From contig JAMPCH010000006.1 in assembly GCA_023666265.1 (NCBI GenBank), positions 18,185 through 82,184 on the forward strand: DNA of 64,000 nt. The letters run 5' to 3'. Of this stretch, positions 15,005-23,579 are shown piece by piece (the first letter of the stretch is position 1; each line of letters opens with the position of its first letter). The notes below the pieces were generated by a model. The model was not told the origin of the DNA. It did not search any database and saw only the letters and a program-made list of their open reading frames with translations. This DNA is from Roseburia sp. (GTDB lineage Bacteria; Bacillota; Clostridia; Oscillospirales; Ruminococcaceae). The translations under genes and the position numbers were made by a program.

Positions 15005-15013
15005 TGTTATAAT
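15005..15013 (+). promoter_or_regulatory. Extended -10 promoter of the DUF362 gene
   Basis: TGTTATAAT at 15005-15013, the start of a truncated fourth repeat unit. The leader that follows has a small hairpin (GACCC / GGGTC). The tandem units therefore form the promoter region of the 15099 gene. Confidence 0.55.
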
Positions 15014-15098
15014 ATCTATACCGACCCGATCACACACCCGGATCGGAAGGGTCGAATTTGCGGCGGTCAACGATCTGTTTGGATAGGAGGAACGGTTT

Positions 15099-15968
15099 AT
15101 GAAAGCAAAGGTTTATTTTTCGCGGGAGATCACGCCCGAGAAGGTCGTCGAGCTTTACCGCCTATGCGGGAGGGGGCTCCCCGGTAAGGTCGCGGTCAAG
15201 GTCCATTCGGGGGAGGAGGGAAATCAAAATTTCCTTCGCCCCGATTTTTGGAAGCCCATGGTCGAGCGGGTACACGGGACGGTCGTGGAATGTAACACGG
15301 CTTACGACGGGGCGCGTAACGTAACGCCGAAGCACATCGAGCTTCTCCGAAAGCACGGCTGGAGCGCGTATTTCGACGTCGACCTGTTGGACGCGGAGGG
15401 ACCCGATCTCGAGCTCGCGATCCCGAACGGTCATCGGATCAAGAAGAATTTCATCGGAAAAAACACGGCGAATTACGACTCCATGCTCGTCCTCTCTCAT
15501 TTTAAGGGACACCCCATGGGAGGCTTTGGCGGGGCGATCAAACAGCTCTCGATCGGGGTCGCCTCCTCCTACGGTAAAAAATATATCCACGGCGCGGGCA
15601 GTACGGATAACTACTTCGCGACGGAACAGGATAAGTTCCTCGAATCGATGGCGGACGCGGCGAGCTCGGTGGTGGACTATTTTAAGGGAAATACGGTCTT
15701 TATCAACGTGATGAAAAATCTCTCGGTCGACTGCGACTGTTGCGCGGTGGCTGAGGATCCGTGTATGAAGGATATCGGGATCTTGGCGTCGCTCGACCCG
15801 ATCGCGATCGATCGGGCATGCCTCGACCTGATCTACGCCTCAAAGGATCGGGGGCGCGATCACTTTATCGAGCGCGTCGAGTCGCGTAACGGCGCGCATA
15901 CCTTAGACGCCGCCGCCGAGCTGGGCTTTGGCGGTCTCGAGTACGAGCTGACGGAGGTCGGAGTATGA
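15099..15968 (+). CDS. DUF362-domain protein
   Basis: 289 residues. The DUF362 pattern is clear: KVAVKVHSGEEGNQNFLRPDFWKPMV near the start, ECNTAYDGARN, VLSHFKGHPMGGFGGAIKQLSIG in the middle and a cysteine cluster VDCDCCAVAEDPCMKDIG near 210-230, followed by SLDPIAIDRACLDLI. The family is thought to bind an FeS or metal centre and work in anaerobic redox metabolism; the reaction is not established. No ferredoxin domain follows in this member. AGGAGG lies before ATG 15099. Its stop overlaps the lipoprotein gene (ATGA), so the two are coupled. Confidence 0.85.
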   Translation: MKAKVYFSREITPEKVVELYRLCGRGLPGKVAVKVHSGEEGNQNFLRPDFWKPMVERVHGTVVECNTAYDGARNVTPKHIELLRKHGWSAYFDVDLLDAEGPDLELAIPNGHRIKKNFIGKNTANYDSMLVLSHFKGHPMGGFGGAIKQLSIGVASSYGKKYIHGAGSTDNYFATEQDKFLESMADAASSVVDYFKGNTVFINVMKNLSVDCDCCAVAEDPCMKDIGILASLDPIAIDRACLDLIYASKDRGRDHFIERVESRNGAHTLDAAAELGFGGLEYELTEVGV

Positions 15969-16570
15969 CGAACGGACCGTCAAAAAAGATCATCGACATC
16001 ATCTTGACCGCGATCGTCGTCATATTGAGCGGCTGTCAGGGTCGCTCCGACGAAGGCGACGCGCAAGGCGCGGCGTATATCACCACCGCGGAAAGCTTCG
16101 CGGAGTGGGTACAGACGAACCTCGAGCCGCTCTCGGGGTCGGACGCGGATCGACCCGCACAGGCGGAAGCCGAGCCGATCGAGGATAAGGAGGACGAAGC
16201 GGTGAACACGAACGAAATATCTATCGTGATCGGCGAAAACACGCTGACGGCGACCCTCGAGGACAACGAGTCCGCCGCCGCGCTGCGCGAGCTGTTGAGC
16301 GAGGGCGCTCTGACCCTGTCGGCGTCGAACTACGGCGGGTTTGAGAAGGTCTGCCCGCTCGGGACGTCGCTCCCGCGAAACGACCGCCAAACGACCACGC
16401 GGGCGGGCGACATCTGTCTCTATAACGGAAATCAGATCGTCCTCTTTTACGGCTCAAACGCGTGGAGCTATACGCCGCTCGGTAAGATCACGGGCGCGGA
16501 CAGCGCCGAGCTCGAGCGGGTATTAAGCGGCGAGGAGACGGAGCTTACCCTCTCCCTCGGGGCGAGATAG
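15965..16570 (+). CDS. Cyclophilin-like-fold lipoprotein
   Basis: 201 residues. A type II signal sequence (IIDIILTAIVVILSGC, lipobox LSGC near 21-24) puts it on the outer face of the membrane. An acidic linker is followed by a cyclophilin-like domain (about 85-201): IVIGENTLTATLEDNESAAALRELL, YGGFEKVCPLGTSLP, GDICLYNGNQIVLFYGSNAW and TPLGKI. This small domain is common in gut Firmicutes beside flavodoxins and DUF362 proteins; its ligand is unknown and peptidyl-prolyl isomerase activity is not expected from the fold alone. Overlaps the DUF362 gene by 4 bases. Confidence 0.82.
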   Translation: MTNGPSKKIIDIILTAIVVILSGCQGRSDEGDAQGAAYITTAESFAEWVQTNLEPLSGSDADRPAQAEAEPIEDKEDEAVNTNEISIVIGENTLTATLEDNESAAALRELLSEGALTLSASNYGGFEKVCPLGTSLPRNDRQTTTRAGDICLYNGNQIVLFYGSNAWSYTPLGKITGADSAELERVLSGEETELTLSLGAR

Positions 16571-16779
16571 CCGCGCCCTTCGCGTGTGGATCGTTTTTAT
16601 TTTTTGGGGAAGGCGTTCGCTTCGGCGGGCGCTTTTTTCGTTTGCGCGTTTTTGTTTTTTCCTTTTTTGGGAAGGCGTGCGCTTTTACACGTCCTTCGCC
16701 GCGCCCGAGACAGGGGTCGCCTCCCCGAGCGCGAAAAATTCAAAAAAATTCAAAAAAATTTTCTTTTTTCTATTGACAA

Positions 16780-16839
16780 ATGCTTATAATGCGTTAAACG
16801 CATTATAAGCATACCAAATGCTTGTTTGTGTGATATAAT
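16780..16839 (+). promoter_or_regulatory. 33-bp palindrome and extended -10 promoter
   Basis: ATGCTTATAATGCGTT and its exact complement flank one central A (16780-16812), an arm of 16 bp with no mismatch. It follows TTGACA (16773-16778) and is 21 bases upstream of TGATATAAT (16831-16839). The palindrome itself holds TATAAT on both strands. Best read as an operator of a dimeric or tetrameric regulator controlling the gene at 16976; a divergent -10 pair is an alternative. Confidence 0.7.
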
Positions 16840-16864
16840 GACGATACAGCCGGCTGAAATATAT

Positions 16865-16944
16865 ATTCTCATAGGATCGGTACGCGTTTTTACCGAAAGG
16901 TCCGTACTGTTCGTAAAAGTCCCGCGTACCGTCCTTATGAGAAT
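16865..16944 (+). promoter_or_regulatory. Structured 5' leader (long hairpin)
   Basis: A 20-bp stem with two single-base bulges joins ATTCTCATAGGATCGGTAC... to ...GTACCGTCCTTATGAGAAT. Inside it a second stem, TTTTTAC / GTAAAAG, and a small ACC-GAAA-GGT hairpin are possible. It lies between the promoter (16834) and the ribosome site of the unknown gene. No U-tract follows, so translation control is more likely than termination. It matches no riboswitch class that I recognise. Confidence 0.6.
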
Positions 16945-16975
16945 AAATCAAACACAAACAGGAGGAACTTTAACA

Positions 16976-17689
16976 ATGGCTAGGATCAACGATAAGATCA
17001 ACAATCTCACGGGGAAGGACGAGGCGGAGCGAAAGCTGAAGGAGCAGTTCAGCTTCCTCCAAAAAATGGCGAAGGCGAAGTGCGCCCAGTTTGAGGCGGA
17101 GCTAAGGGAGATGTTTTCCGAAAAGAAGACGTCGGAATGTGAGGTCGTGGGAAATCGCGCGATCACGTATTATGACGGTCAGCATGTCGACATCCATGCG
17201 GGCTGTGACAAGGCGATCAAGCAGGCGATCGACTTGTTTTTTAAGGGCGGCTCGGACGTCAATCAGGGGTTTCAAAAGCTGATCACGACCGCCTTAGACA
17301 CCCTGATCGGGGATACGTCGATCGGCGAACAAGAGAAAAAGATGTTTTTTGTCTATCCCGAGAATTTCGCGATTGTCCGCGTCGACATAAAGTTTTATAA
17401 ATACTGCTTCTCCTCGAGCGGCATCATCGCCCAAAGCGAGAACATTTTCTGTTACACGTTCTCAAAGTCCATCGTCGATCATAAAAAAATCGGCATCGAC
17501 GAGCTGTTGTACATGGCGACGGAAATGATCGGCTCGGATAAGATCGAGGAGGTCGAGGCATTCGTTAAAAAGCTCAGGTCGGTCTGGAACACGCTCGAGG
17601 GGAAAGACCCGCTCGACATCCTGAACCAAAGCATACAATATGAGAATGGGCTTAAAAACGAGATAGCGAGGCTGGGGATCATCGCTTAG
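16976..17689 (+). CDS. Protein of unknown function with elaborate upstream control
   Basis: 237 residues from ATG 16976, chosen for AGGAGGAAC upstream; the frame is open to 16826 but that part is leader DNA. The N-terminal third is a charged helix (DEAERKLKEQFSFLQKMAKAKCAQFEAELREMF), the middle has an ITYYDGQHVDIHAGCDKAIKQAIDLFF segment, and there is no signal peptide or membrane segment. I recognise no family. It stands alone with its own operator-like palindrome, structured leader and terminator, so its dose seems tightly set. Confidence 0.75.
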   Translation: MARINDKINNLTGKDEAERKLKEQFSFLQKMAKAKCAQFEAELREMFSEKKTSECEVVGNRAITYYDGQHVDIHAGCDKAIKQAIDLFFKGGSDVNQGFQKLITTALDTLIGDTSIGEQEKKMFFVYPENFAIVRVDIKFYKYCFSSSGIIAQSENIFCYTFSKSIVDHKKIGIDELLYMATEMIGSDKIEEVEAFVKKLRSVWNTLEGKDPLDILNQSIQYENGLKNEIARLGIIA

Positions 17690-17741
17690 CTGTCCGGGAA
17701 GAACGCCTTCCCCAAAAAATTTTACAGACTCAAGATCGGTC

Positions 17742-17776
17742 GGGCGCGGTATGTTTCATTGCCGCGCCCGCCCTTT
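17742..17776 (+). terminator. Intrinsic terminator
   Basis: GGGCGCGG / CCGCGCCC stem with a 12-base loop, followed by GCCCTTTTATG. Lies 50 bases after the 17689 stop. Confidence 0.75.
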
Positions 17777-17842
17777 TATGCCCAAAAACGCCGAATGCCA
17801 CAGAAAGTAGCAAGAAATTTCCAAAAAGTCACGCTTATTTTC

Positions 17843-17871
17843 TTGCAATCGGCGACCCGATTTGTTATAAT
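17843..17871 (+). promoter_or_regulatory. Sigma-A-type promoter
   Basis: TTGCAA (17843-17848), 17-base spacer, TATAAT (17866-17871), 87 bases before the XRE regulator start. Confidence 0.75.
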
Positions 17872-17957
17872 AAAATCATCAAAAGCGGTCGAAGGACTTC
17901 GCTTCATGCGATCTCGCGGAGCGCGCCTTCCCAAAAAAGAAAGGAACGGTATTTGGT

Positions 17958-18836
17958 ATGACATTTGCGGAAAAGCTCAAAAATATCCGGAAACAGGCGG
18001 GTATGTCACAGGAACAGCTAGCGGAAAAGATCGGGGTATCGCGACAGGCGGTCACAAAGTGGGAGACGGGGACGGGGATCCCCGACATCGAGAATATCAA
18101 GTCGATCTCCGCGCTGTCCGGCGTTTCGATCGACGAGCTTCTCTCGGAGGAGGGGCTTAGGGCGGAGAAGGCGGATTTCCTTTATGAGAGCGTGACGGAG
18201 TATGACATCGACGGGCGTAAGGACTATGATATCAAGCTCGGCGGCGCGAGCCGTCTCGTGATCCGGGGCTATGACGGCGAAAAGCTCCGCGTCCGCCTCG
18301 CCTCGAATACCCTCGCGACGATCCAGAGCGACTTTAAGGTCAAGATCGACGACGTAAAAAATCGGATCGACGTCGACGTGACCCGTAAAAACGACATAAC
18401 GGAGGCGACGGCGAAGGAGGCGCTCACGATCTTCCTCACCCTCCCGACCCCCTATCTCGGTAAGATCGAGGCGGCGATCAACGCCGAGGCGGTCGAGATC
18501 GCCTCGCTCGAGTGTGAGAGCGTCGAGCTCGACGCTAAGATCAGCCGTCTCACCTTAGACGGCGTAAAGGGGACGGTCGAGGTGAATTGTAACCTCGATA
18601 TGACGATCGACTGTCTCACCCTGAACGGATCGGTCGAGATCAACCAGCTCTCGGCGACCTCGCGGATCAACGTCCCCAAGGACGCGGCGTTTACCGCCCG
18701 CGTAAAGGGCGTCGGGACGACCGTTTCTTACGAAAAGGGCGGGAAACCCGCCGAACCCTTCGCTGCGGACGGCGCGGAGAACGTGATCGAGCTCAACGGG
18801 ATGAAGAGCGAGCTGATCGTCTGCGCCGCCGAATAA
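17958..18836 (+). CDS. XRE-family regulator fused to a DUF4097-like beta-helix domain
   Basis: 292 residues. Residues 1-62 are a Cro/CI-type helix-turn-helix (FAEKLKNIRKQAGMSQEQLAEKIGVSRQAVTKWETG). Residues 75-290 form a repetitive strand-rich domain like DUF4097 adhesin-type sheets (VEIASLECESVELDAKISRLTLDGVKGTVEVNCN). There is no membrane segment, so it is cytoplasmic. Such fusions are frequent Clostridia regulators whose signal is unknown. It has its own promoter and terminator; the MFS-ABC operon downstream is a plausible target by position only. AGAAAGGAACGG precedes the ATG. Confidence 0.85.
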   Translation: MTFAEKLKNIRKQAGMSQEQLAEKIGVSRQAVTKWETGTGIPDIENIKSISALSGVSIDELLSEEGLRAEKADFLYESVTEYDIDGRKDYDIKLGGASRLVIRGYDGEKLRVRLASNTLATIQSDFKVKIDDVKNRIDVDVTRKNDITEATAKEALTIFLTLPTPYLGKIEAAINAEAVEIASLECESVELDAKISRLTLDGVKGTVEVNCNLDMTIDCLTLNGSVEINQLSATSRINVPKDAAFTARVKGVGTTVSYEKGGKPAEPFAADGAENVIELNGMKSELIVCAAE

Positions 18837-18857
18837 CATACCGCGATCCGGGCGAAG

Positions 18858-18897
18858 CCGATCAAGGGGCGGGAGATCCCGCCCCCGATCGGTTTCG
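18858..18897 (+). terminator. Intrinsic terminator
   Basis: CCGATC plus GGGGCGGG pair with CCCGCCCC plus GATCGG around an AGAT loop, then TTTCGCTTTG. Confidence 0.8.
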
Positions 18898-19045
18898 CTT
18901 TGTTGTGATATTTACAGCATTATATATTACATTTTTATAAGGAAGATTTCCCCAAAACCCGCCGTTTTCGCGTCCGCCACGCCGCGTTGCATGGCGTATG
19001 CCCCGAAAAGTATCAAAAATTTTCCGAAATGGAAAGCGAAGTTTC

Positions 19046-19074
19046 TTGCTTCGGTCGCCGAAACCCCGTAAAAT
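19046..19074 (+). promoter_or_regulatory. Promoter of the MFS-ABC operon
   Basis: TTGCTT (19046-19051), 17-base spacer, TAAAAT (19069-19074), 40 bases before the MFS start. Confidence 0.6.
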
Positions 19075-19114
19075 AAACGTGTAAGAAAAAATTTTCACGA
19101 AGGGGTAAAGAGCA

Positions 19115-20383
19115 ATGAAAAAATTTATTCTGATCTGGATCGGGGAGCTGATCTCGAGTATCGGGAGCGGGATGACCGCCTTCGCGCTTTCCGTTTATAT
19201 TTTCGCGGAGACGGGGAGCGTGACCTATGTCTCGCTGGTGACGCTTTTCTCCTACCTTCCGACGATCCTTTTAAGTCCGCTCGGCGGGGCGCTCGCCGAT
19301 CGCTATGATCGGCGGATTTTGATGGTGATCGGCGATCTTTTCTCCGGTTTGGGTCTCGTTTTTGTGTTGTGGGAGATCGACCGAGGGGACGGGAGCGTCC
19401 TCCCGATCCTCCTCGGGGTCGGCTTTAGCGCCGTATTCGTGGCGCTTTTAGAGCCTTCTTTTAAAGCGACGATCACCGACCTTTTGACCGAGGAGGAGTA
19501 CGCGCGGGCGAGCGGTATGGTACAAATGGCGGGAAACGCCCGCTATCTGATCTCGCCGGCGCTCGCGGGGATCTTACTCGCGGTCTCGGATATCCGGCTG
19601 ATCCTCCTACTCGACATCGCGACCTTTTTTGTGACGGTCACGACGGTTCTGATCGTCCGCCGCTCGATCCAAAAGCCGATCAAGAGAGAGCGCGAAAAGC
19701 TCGGTCACGCGCTCGCGGAAGCCTTCTCCGCGATGAAAAATACGCGCGGCGTCCTGTCGCTGGTGCTTTTAATGGCGGGCGTATGCTTTTTCGTCGGGTT
19801 TTTACAGACCCTGACCGAGCCGATGATCCTCTCCGTCAGCGACGCGAAAACGGCGGGGCTGATGGAGTCCTTCTGCGCCGTCGGTATGCTCGCGGGGAGC
19901 GTCGTGATCGGCGTTGTCGGGATCAAGCGGGATTATACGCGGGTACTCGGTCTCGCCGGCGTCCTCGGCGGGCTTTTTATGGCGCTCGCCGGGGTGAATA
20001 AGAGCTTGATCATAACGGGCGCGGGGATCTTCCTCTTTTTCCTCTTCCTCCCCTTTATCAATACCTGCGCCGACGTATTGATCCGTTTAAGTATCCCGAA
20101 CGAGCTCCAAGGGCGGGTATGGGGGCTGATCAGCCTTTTATCCCAGCTCGGGACGGTGATCGCCTACGCCTTTGGCGGCGTGGCGGCGGATCACCTGTTT
20201 GAGCCGCTGTTTCGCGAGGAGGGCGCGCTCGCGGACAGTCTCGGTCGCCTGATCGGGACGGGCGCGGGGCGCGGGATCGGCTTTATGCTGATCCTCTCGG
20301 GACTCGGAATGGCGGTATCCGCCGCCCTCATCGGGCGGGATCGGAATATCCGCTCTATAGAAGAAAAGGAGATCCGCGAATGA
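19115..20383 (+). CDS. MFS efflux transporter
   Basis: 422 residues with about 12 membrane segments. Motif A appears as GGALADRYDRRILMVIGD after segment 2, as in the MFS_3 / MefE-EntS group of drug and siderophore exporters; a second weaker copy (LIRLSIPNELQGRVWGLI) marks the C-terminal half. Likely exports a small hydrophobic molecule by proton exchange. GAAGGGGTAAAGAG precedes the ATG. Its stop overlaps the ABC permease start (ATGA), so transporter and permease are made together. The substrate cannot be told from sequence. Confidence 0.88.
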   Translation: MKKFILIWIGELISSIGSGMTAFALSVYIFAETGSVTYVSLVTLFSYLPTILLSPLGGALADRYDRRILMVIGDLFSGLGLVFVLWEIDRGDGSVLPILLGVGFSAVFVALLEPSFKATITDLLTEEEYARASGMVQMAGNARYLISPALAGILLAVSDIRLILLLDIATFFVTVTTVLIVRRSIQKPIKREREKLGHALAEAFSAMKNTRGVLSLVLLMAGVCFFVGFLQTLTEPMILSVSDAKTAGLMESFCAVGMLAGSVVIGVVGIKRDYTRVLGLAGVLGGLFMALAGVNKSLIITGAGIFLFFLFLPFINTCADVLIRLSIPNELQGRVWGLISLLSQLGTVIAYAFGGVAADHLFEPLFREEGALADSLGRLIGTGAGRGIGFMLILSGLGMAVSAALIGRDRNIRSIEEKEIRE

Positions 20384-22737
20384 ACGGAAAACACCTCATG
20401 ACCGCGTTAAAAAAGGATCGTTTAAGTAACCTGATCCTGTTTTTATTCATGACCGTCTCGGCGGCGATCGCCGTAACGGTCGCGCTCTCGCTGACGCGGC
20501 TTTTCGGCTCGATCACGGCGATGTACGCGACGGCGAAGCCGCCCCACTTTCTCCAGATGCATAAAGGGGACTTGGATCAAGCGGCGATCGACGAATTTAA
20601 CCGAGACTACGGCGCGGTCGTCTACGCACAGACCGTCCCCATGCTCAACGTCTACGGGAGCGACCTCACCGTCGTTAAGCCCTCGGGCGAGACCTTTTCT
20701 CTCGCCGATTGTCGGCTCGACATAAGCCTCGTGAAACAAAACGCCGAATACGACGTCCTCCTCGGCGCGGATCGCCAAAGGCTCGCCGCGCGGGACGGCG
20801 AGATCGGCGTCCCGGTGATCCTCCTCGATCAATACGATATATCCGTCGGTGATACGATCCTTTTGGATAGGGGTGACGGGCGGACGGCGTTTACCGTTTT
20901 TTCGACCGTCTGTGACGGTCAGATGAATTCCACGCTCTGTTCCTCGACGCGGTTTTTGATCGGGGACGGGGATTTTGATCGGCTTTACGCCGAGGGCGGC
21001 GAGACGGAGTACCTGATCGAGGCGTGGTTCGCGGACAGCGGCGAAGCCTCCGCCTATCAGACCGCCTATGAACAAAGCGCGCTCGACCTCCCCAAGAACG
21101 GTCAGGCGATCACCTATTCCGTGATCTTCCTCCTGAGCGCGATGGCGGATCTCCTGATGGCGATCGTCTTTCTCCTCGCGGGGGTCTTATTGATCGCCGT
21201 CTCTATGGTGTGCCTTCGCTATGTGGTACTGGCGGAGCTGGAGGACGATATGCGCGAGATCGGGACGATGAAGGCGATCGGCGTTTCGTCGAAGGGGATA
21301 CGCGGGCTTTATCTCGGGAAGCTGAGGCTATTGACGGCGGCGGGCTGTGTCGTGGGCTTTCCGCTCGCGATCCTCTTCTCCTCCCTCCTCGCCGAGCATA
21401 TGAGCCGTACCTTTGGGTCGGAGGCGCTGTCGGCGGGCGGGCTTTTTCTCGGGGCGGCGGTGTGTCTGATCGTCTACGGGGCGATCCTTCTCTTTTCGCG
21501 GCGGCTCTTTCGGCGGCTCGACCGCGTGAGCGTGACCGAGCTGTTGGTGCGCGAGTCCGGTTTTGGGAAGCGGCGCTACGCGCGCGGCGGAACGGGGAAG
21601 CTCGCCTTCCTTCCCTTTGACCTACGCGTCGGGCTGTATGAGGCGAGACGGGGCTATGGGCTGATCTTTGGACTGCTCCTGACGGTGACGCTCTTGACGG
21701 CGATCCCCGCGCGGATCGCCCAGACGCTTAAAAGCGGCGATTTCGCCGCCTATATGGGCTGTCCGCAATGCGACCTCCTTTTAGAGGTCGAACAGGGCGA
21801 CGCGCTCGAGCCGCGCTATGACGCGGCGAAGGAGCTGATCTCGGCGGCGATCGCGGAGGGCGCGGTCGCGAACTGTGACATTTTAAGGCGGGTACGCTTA
21901 CAGGCGCGGGGTGGCGGGGAGCTTATCGGGCTCCATATCGACAGCGGTGACCGCGCGGGGAGCGCCCTGAACTACATCGAGGGAAGGGAAGCGCGGACGG
22001 ACGGCGAGATCGCCCTCTCCGCCCTGATCGCGGAGGAGCTCGGCGCGTCGGTCGGCGATCCGCTCCCGCTCGTCGTGAGCGGCGAGGAGCGGGGATTGAC
22101 CGTCTGTGGGATCTATCAGGACATTACGAGCGGCGGACGGACGGCGAAAACGACGGCGGATTTCTCGGGCGAAGCGGCGGAGAAATACACGTTTATGATC
22201 GATTTCGCCGAGGGCGTCGATGTCGCGGCGGAGACCGCGCGGCTTCGCGACGCGCTCGGGAGCGGATACAGCGTCGAGCGCATGGAGGAATTCGTCGGTC
22301 AGACGCTCGGCGGCGTAACGGCTCAGGTCGACCGCGCGACGGGCGCGATCTGTCCGATCGGGCTGTTTCTCGTGTTCCTGATCGCGCTGTTGTTTTTAAA
22401 GCTCCGCGTGGCGCGGAACGCGGGCGTTTTCGCGGCGAAGCGGGCGATCGGGATACCGTTTTCGTCGATCCGCCGTCAGGAGCTTATCCCGATCCTCGCC
22501 GCCGGGGGTCTCGGGGTCGCCGTCGGGATCGCTTTTACCGAGGGCTTCGGCGCGGGGCTGATCGGCGTGATTTTCGCCTTGATGAATGTCGGCGTGAGCC
22601 GGATCGTGTTCGCGGGAGATCCCTTTTTAAGGTATCTCGCGCTCCTCGCGGGGTTTTTGATCCTATTGACGGTCGCGGTCTTCGGCGTATGCCAAAAGCT
22701 TAAAAAAGGGCGCTTTACCGAGGCGCTGAACGAGTAG
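20380..22737 (+). CDS. FtsX-like ABC transporter permease
   Basis: 785 residues. Layout is that of a MacB/BceB-related duplicated FtsX permease: one N-terminal segment (about 18-42), an extracellular domain, three segments at about 245-400 (SAMADLLMAIVFLLAGVLLIAVSMVCL), then a second half with one segment near 425, another outer domain, and three final segments at about 660-775. The cytoplasmic coupling helix MREIGTMKAIGVSSKGI is typical. Works with the ATPase encoded 16 bases downstream, likely in lipoprotein, peptide or antibiotic handling rather than classical import. Starts inside the MFS stop codon. Confidence 0.88.
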   Translation: MNGKHLMTALKKDRLSNLILFLFMTVSAAIAVTVALSLTRLFGSITAMYATAKPPHFLQMHKGDLDQAAIDEFNRDYGAVVYAQTVPMLNVYGSDLTVVKPSGETFSLADCRLDISLVKQNAEYDVLLGADRQRLAARDGEIGVPVILLDQYDISVGDTILLDRGDGRTAFTVFSTVCDGQMNSTLCSSTRFLIGDGDFDRLYAEGGETEYLIEAWFADSGEASAYQTAYEQSALDLPKNGQAITYSVIFLLSAMADLLMAIVFLLAGVLLIAVSMVCLRYVVLAELEDDMREIGTMKAIGVSSKGIRGLYLGKLRLLTAAGCVVGFPLAILFSSLLAEHMSRTFGSEALSAGGLFLGAAVCLIVYGAILLFSRRLFRRLDRVSVTELLVRESGFGKRRYARGGTGKLAFLPFDLRVGLYEARRGYGLIFGLLLTVTLLTAIPARIAQTLKSGDFAAYMGCPQCDLLLEVEQGDALEPRYDAAKELISAAIAEGAVANCDILRRVRLQARGGGELIGLHIDSGDRAGSALNYIEGREARTDGEIALSALIAEELGASVGDPLPLVVSGEERGLTVCGIYQDITSGGRTAKTTADFSGEAAEKYTFMIDFAEGVDVAAETARLRDALGSGYSVERMEEFVGQTLGGVTAQVDRATGAICPIGLFLVFLIALLFLKLRVARNAGVFAAKRAIGIPFSSIRRQELIPILAAGGLGVAVGIAFTEGFGAGLIGVIFALMNVGVSRIVFAGDPFLRYLALLAGFLILLTVAVFGVCQKLKKGRFTEALNE

Positions 22738-22752
22738 AAACGAGGGGATCTT

Positions 22753-23496
22753 ATGACAACTTTAGAGATACGCGGGCTTTGTAAGGATTTTGACGGTAAC
22801 CGCGTTTTACGGGACGTCGGGTTTCGGGTCGAGGCGGGGGATTTCGTCGCGGTCATGGGTCGGTCGGGGTGTGGGAAATCCACGCTCCTCTACTGTGTGA
22901 GCGGGATGGACGACCCGACGGCGGGGACGGTCGAGCTCGACGGGCGGGCGCTCTCCGCGCTCTCCGCGAAGGAGACCGAGCGCCTGCGCTTAACGCGTAT
23001 GGGCTTTATCTTTCAAAAAGCGAATTTATTAAAAACGCTCACGATCGCGGAGAATATCACCTTCCCGGCGTTTCAGCTCGGGCGCGAGACGCGCGGGGCG
23101 ATCCTCGCCCGCGCGGAGGAGCTGATGAAAAAGACGGATATCCTCTCCGTCGCGGACAGCGACATTCGCCGCGTCTCGGGCGGTCAGCTCCAGAGAGCGG
23201 CGATCTGTCGCGCGATGATGAACCGCCCCGAGCTTTTATTCGGCGACGAGCCGACCGGGGCGCTCAACTCCTCCGCGACGAGAGAGGTCATGGATATCTT
23301 GACCGCGATCCACCGCGAGGGGACGACCGTCCTCCTCGTGACCCACGACGCTAAGGTCGCCGCGCGGGCGGATCGGGTGATCTATCTCGAGGACGGCGGG
23401 ATCAAGGACGAGCTAAGGTCGGGAAGGTATTCGGAAAAGGATCTCCCGCGCCGCGAGGACGCGCTCAGGGAATGGCTCTCCGTCATAGGGTTTTAG
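22753..23496 (+). CDS. ABC transporter ATP-binding protein (MacB/LolD type)
   Basis: 247 residues. Walker A GRSGCGKST, Q-loop FIFQKANLLKTLT, signature VSGGQLQRAAICRAM, Walker B LLFGDEPTGALN and the switch His in LVTHDAK are all intact. It powers the FtsX permease just upstream. The gene is the last of the operon and is followed by a strong terminator. GAGGGGATC precedes the ATG. Confidence 0.92.
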   Translation: MTTLEIRGLCKDFDGNRVLRDVGFRVEAGDFVAVMGRSGCGKSTLLYCVSGMDDPTAGTVELDGRALSALSAKETERLRLTRMGFIFQKANLLKTLTIAENITFPAFQLGRETRGAILARAEELMKKTDILSVADSDIRRVSGGQLQRAAICRAMMNRPELLFGDEPTGALNSSATREVMDILTAIHREGTTVLLVTHDAKVAARADRVIYLEDGGIKDELRSGRYSEKDLPRREDALREWLSVIGF

Positions 23497-23534
23497 GATA
23501 CGAAAATACAAAAATACGAACGAATATGGAAAAG

Positions 23535-23575
23535 CCCGCGCGGATCATTGAATGTCCGCGCGGGTCGTTTTTGTT
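23535..23575 (+). terminator. Intrinsic terminator of the export operon
   Basis: CCCGCGCGGA / TCCGCGCGGG stem with a 10-base loop, then TCGTTTTTG. The following pfkB-type gene is convergent. Confidence 0.88.
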
Positions 23576-23579
23576 TTTT

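Larger units (their letters stand above)
14531..15007 (+). repeat. Three tandem 159-bp units
   Basis: The unit starts (TATAAT) fall at 14531, 14690 and 14849, with a fourth TATAAT at 15008, an exact 159-base period. Units differ at only a few positions. Each contains, in order: the extended -10; a branched fold closed by GGGCGG / CCGCCC and ending in TTTTTATT; then a second fold closed by ACATAAACCC / GGGTTTATGT containing a TTTTTGC-TTC-GCAAAAA hairpin. In unit 3 a central CATG of one arm becomes CGCG, which keeps the pairing. Confidence 0.9.
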
